From NCBI GenBank assembly GCA_023356535.1, contig JAKQYF010000024.1:1-35157 (forward strand): 35,157 nt of DNA, in the 5' to 3' direction. Position numbers and translations under genes: made by a program. A model generated the notes under the pieces. It did not search any database. It had not been told where the DNA came from and was given only the letters and a program-made list of their open reading frames with translations. Position 1 is the stretch's first letter. Each line of letters starts with the position of its first letter. This stretch comes from Trichodesmium sp. MAG_R03 (GTDB lineage Bacteria; Cyanobacteriota; Cyanobacteriia; Cyanobacteriales; Microcoleaceae). Positions 33,763 to 35,157 of this stretch are shown here, in pieces.

Positions 33763-33791
33763 TTGACAAAAACTATTAAGTCAAGTATAAT
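33763..33791 (+). promoter_or_regulatory. Perfect-consensus sigma-70 promoter
   Basis: TTGACA at 33763-33768 and TATAAT at 33786-33791 with exactly 17 bases between. Transcription should start near 33798. The RNA would begin with a potential stem (cttggc at 33797-33802, with gccaag at 33837-33842) around a small gggaacactccc hairpin. No conventional gene follows, so a small RNA or mobile-element transcript is likely. Confidence 0.7.
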
Positions 33792-33893
33792 ATTACTTGG
33801 CTAGTAAATTGTTTAACAAGGGAACACTCCCGCCTGGCCAAGAACTAAAATTTATCTTTGGATAAATGGTCGTAAGTTAAGCGACGTTAAATA

Positions 33894-34013
33894 ATGGACA
33901 GTGAGACGGCACAGTACGCATTAGAGTTGACTTATAGCCTCCAAGCTGTTAAAACTATGCGTCCTGTTGTTTCACAACAAGACAATGCCGGCCACAGCAA
34001 TAGATTAAGCTGA
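33894..34013 (+). CDS. Possible 39-residue small protein
   Basis: ATG at 33894 opens a frame of 39 codons (MDSETAQYALELTYSLQAVK, then TMRPVVSQQ and DNAGHSNRLS) ending TGA. It lies about 95 bases after the predicted start of the consensus promoter. It is not recognised and has no visible ribosome site, so it may be chance or a scrap of the tnpB element that follows. Confidence 0.3.
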   Translation: MDSETAQYALELTYSLQAVKTMRPVVSQQDNAGHSNRLS

Positions 34014-34299
34014 TGATGCTATACAGATTCAAGGTGCATAGCTTTGATGAGGTAAAATGTTGCACTAAATTTAATCTTTCTCAAATGTGTAGTGACTTCA
34101 ACAAACTTGTGCGACTTGTTGGTCACTAAACCAGGAGACTGGGTATAAATGGCCATCCCAAATCAACACATGAGGTAAACCTCGATTTGTGGATAACTTT
34201 TATGCCCTTGGTGATAAAATTCCATCTGTCCTGTTGTTGGGTTGACAGCATAGGCCACACTGTAGAGACTGAACATCAATCGGTGAAGCTGGTCTAAAT

Positions 34300-34668
34300 G
34301 GGGTCAAAAATTAGAAACCTGATAGATGAGTTGCACCACAAAACAGCTTTATTTTTGGTTCAAAACTTTGACGTAATTTTGCTTCCAACTTTTGAAGTTT
34401 CTCAGATGACAATTCAAATCTAGCAGAAAGCTCAGAAGTAAATCAGTTAGACAAATGTTGAACTGGGCACACTATAAGTTTGAACTTTTCTTAAAGCTAA
34501 AAGGCTGTTGAATACAACAAATTCGTTGTAGATGTAAGTGAAGCCTACACGAGCAAAACCGTTAGCTGGACTGGTGAAATCCTCAACAATTTAGGTGGCC
34601 AAAAAGTTGTGACTGGTAATGATGGTTTTCGCCTTGATCGCGACTTAAACGGAGCGCATAGTTTCTAA
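34300..34668 (+). pseudogene. tnpB: Degenerate IS200/IS605-family tnpB, 3' part
   Basis: Recognisable TnpB fragments in shifting frames: LIDELHHKTALFLVQNFDVI and LLPTFEVSQM, then SRKLRSKSVRQMLNWAHYKF, then VVDVSEAYTSKTVSWTGEIL and GFRLDRDLNGAHSF before TAA at 34666. The zinc-finger cysteines are replaced (TSKTVSWTGE where active members have CSxCG), and the final RuvC-like Asp remains in DRDLNGA. Frameshifts and stops occur near 34410 and 34510. Upstream sequence back to about 34014 may be more of the gene but is too decayed to assign. Confidence 0.75.
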
Positions 34669-34783
34669 CTTTCCTTAATGGGACTTACACAACTTAACTG
34701 GTCAAATTAGCCTATAATGCTTGGTCTACAATAATTTTACGTTGAAGCGATAGACTTCCAGTCCGCTTCGCGATCGCTCTTCT

Positions 34784-35157
34784 ATGAAAGAAACGACCCC
34801 TACTGCAATGCCCCCTTGCTTTGAAAGGTGGTGTAAGCAGTTTGATGATTGTTGGAAAAACCCACCCCAAAAAATAGGATTCCGCCACTATCTGGGTGGA
34901 CTACTAGGGGAAAGCGAAAGGAAAAACATATCCCAAATGGCCAATAACTCTATTGGAGTAGTATATAACCGGCTACATCATTTCATCGCAGATTCTCCTT
35001 GGAAGCCAACTCAAATTAATCAACGTCGCCTAGAAATAATTAATAAACGTTCTCAAACTAAATTAAAGAAAGGATTTAATTTAATTTTAGATGATTCGGG
35101 ACATCGAAAAAGTGGGAATTTTACATCGGTCGTAGGCCGACAATATATTGGAGAAAT
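34784..35157 (+). CDS. IS701-family transposase, N-terminal part (cut by window edge)
   Basis: A frame open from the ATG at 34784 to the window end (124 codons). CFERWCKQFDDCWKNPPQKI followed by FRHYLGGLLGESERKNISQM and the DDE-region start LILDDSGHRKSG, then GRQYIGE match IS701-type transposases of cyanobacteria; the first catalytic Asp is in LDDSGH. Intact as far as visible. The IS left end should lie between 34669 and 34783, but I cannot fix it. It sits directly behind the tnpB relic. Confidence 0.82.
   Translation, partial: MKETTPTAMPPCFERWCKQFDDCWKNPPQKIGFRHYLGGLLGESERKNISQMANNSIGVVYNRLHHFIADSPWKPTQINQRRLEIINKRSQTKLKKGFNLILDDSGHRKSGNFTSVVGRQYIGE

Noticed and set aside
33894..34013. Firm small-protein gene under the consensus promoter
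   Set aside because: Thirty-nine codons without a ribosome site, next to a transposon relic, is not enough; kept only as a low-confidence feature.

Overview
This window looks like chromosome of a filamentous marine cyanobacterium of the Trichodesmium type. The grounds are an AT-rich sequence, scattered HIP1 octamers (gcgatcgc), an aa3 cytochrome oxidase cluster with cyanobacterial-style subunits, a Tab2-family gene, long non-coding gaps full of short dispersed repeats, and group II introns. The genus is an inference; only the cyanobacterial origin is firmly supported.

Layout. 0.2-7.9 kb: the respiratory oxidase locus. ctaB and ctaA (heme O and heme A synthesis) lie on the minus strand and ctaC-ctaD-ctaE (oxidase subunits II, I, III) on the plus strand, separated by a decayed IS200/IS605 tnpB that keeps its right end. 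7.9-9.6 kb: a gene-free mosaic of dispersed repeats. 9.6-15.5 kb: a SAM methyltransferase, surE, a DUF4359-like protein, an unknown protein and a DUF1574/SGNH-like lipoprotein. 16-20 kb: an aldo/keto reductase, a PmbA/TldE-family protein and Tab2. 20.7-24.8 kb: a small HTH protein, then minus-strand genes for a GT2 polyprenyl-phosphate sugar synthase, a GT-C-type membrane glycosyltransferase broken by one in-frame TAG, and a DUF547 lipoprotein. 25.2-31.0 kb: a small conserved gene interrupted by a group II twintron. 31.6-32.1 kb: a thiolase-fold pseudogene. 32.3-33.6 kb: a cobalamin riboswitch and the chelatase gene cbiX. 33.7-35.2 kb: a consensus promoter over an apparently non-coding stretch, a tnpB relic, and an IS701-type transposase running off the window.

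The main discovery is the twintron. An 89-residue host protein is encoded by exons at 31043-30803 and 25250-25222 (minus strand). The outer intron (25251-30802) starts GTGCG, ends AAC, carries domain V and a maturase-like ORF, and joining its exons restores one reading frame. A second intron (28053-30649), with its own GTGCG start, domain V and ORF, sits inside domain I of the outer one. Both introns show 7-bp EBS1-IBS1 pairings with their 5' exons, and the outer EBS1 lies on the far side of the inner intron, so the inner intron probably leaves first. Both reverse transcriptases are damaged at different catalytic positions. A 137-bp MITE sits in the inner intron, giving four nested levels: gene, intron, intron, MITE.

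The gaps are built largely from recognisable repeats: a family of about 90-bp palindromic-ended elements (CAGGACTTACGCA ... TGCGTAAGTCCTG, about 14 copies, several interior types), a roughly 140-bp MITE with long inverted ends (three copies, one of them inside a 90-bp element), an IS1-related miniature element, and three further dispersed repeats. All coordinates and motifs were read by eye, with no database search.
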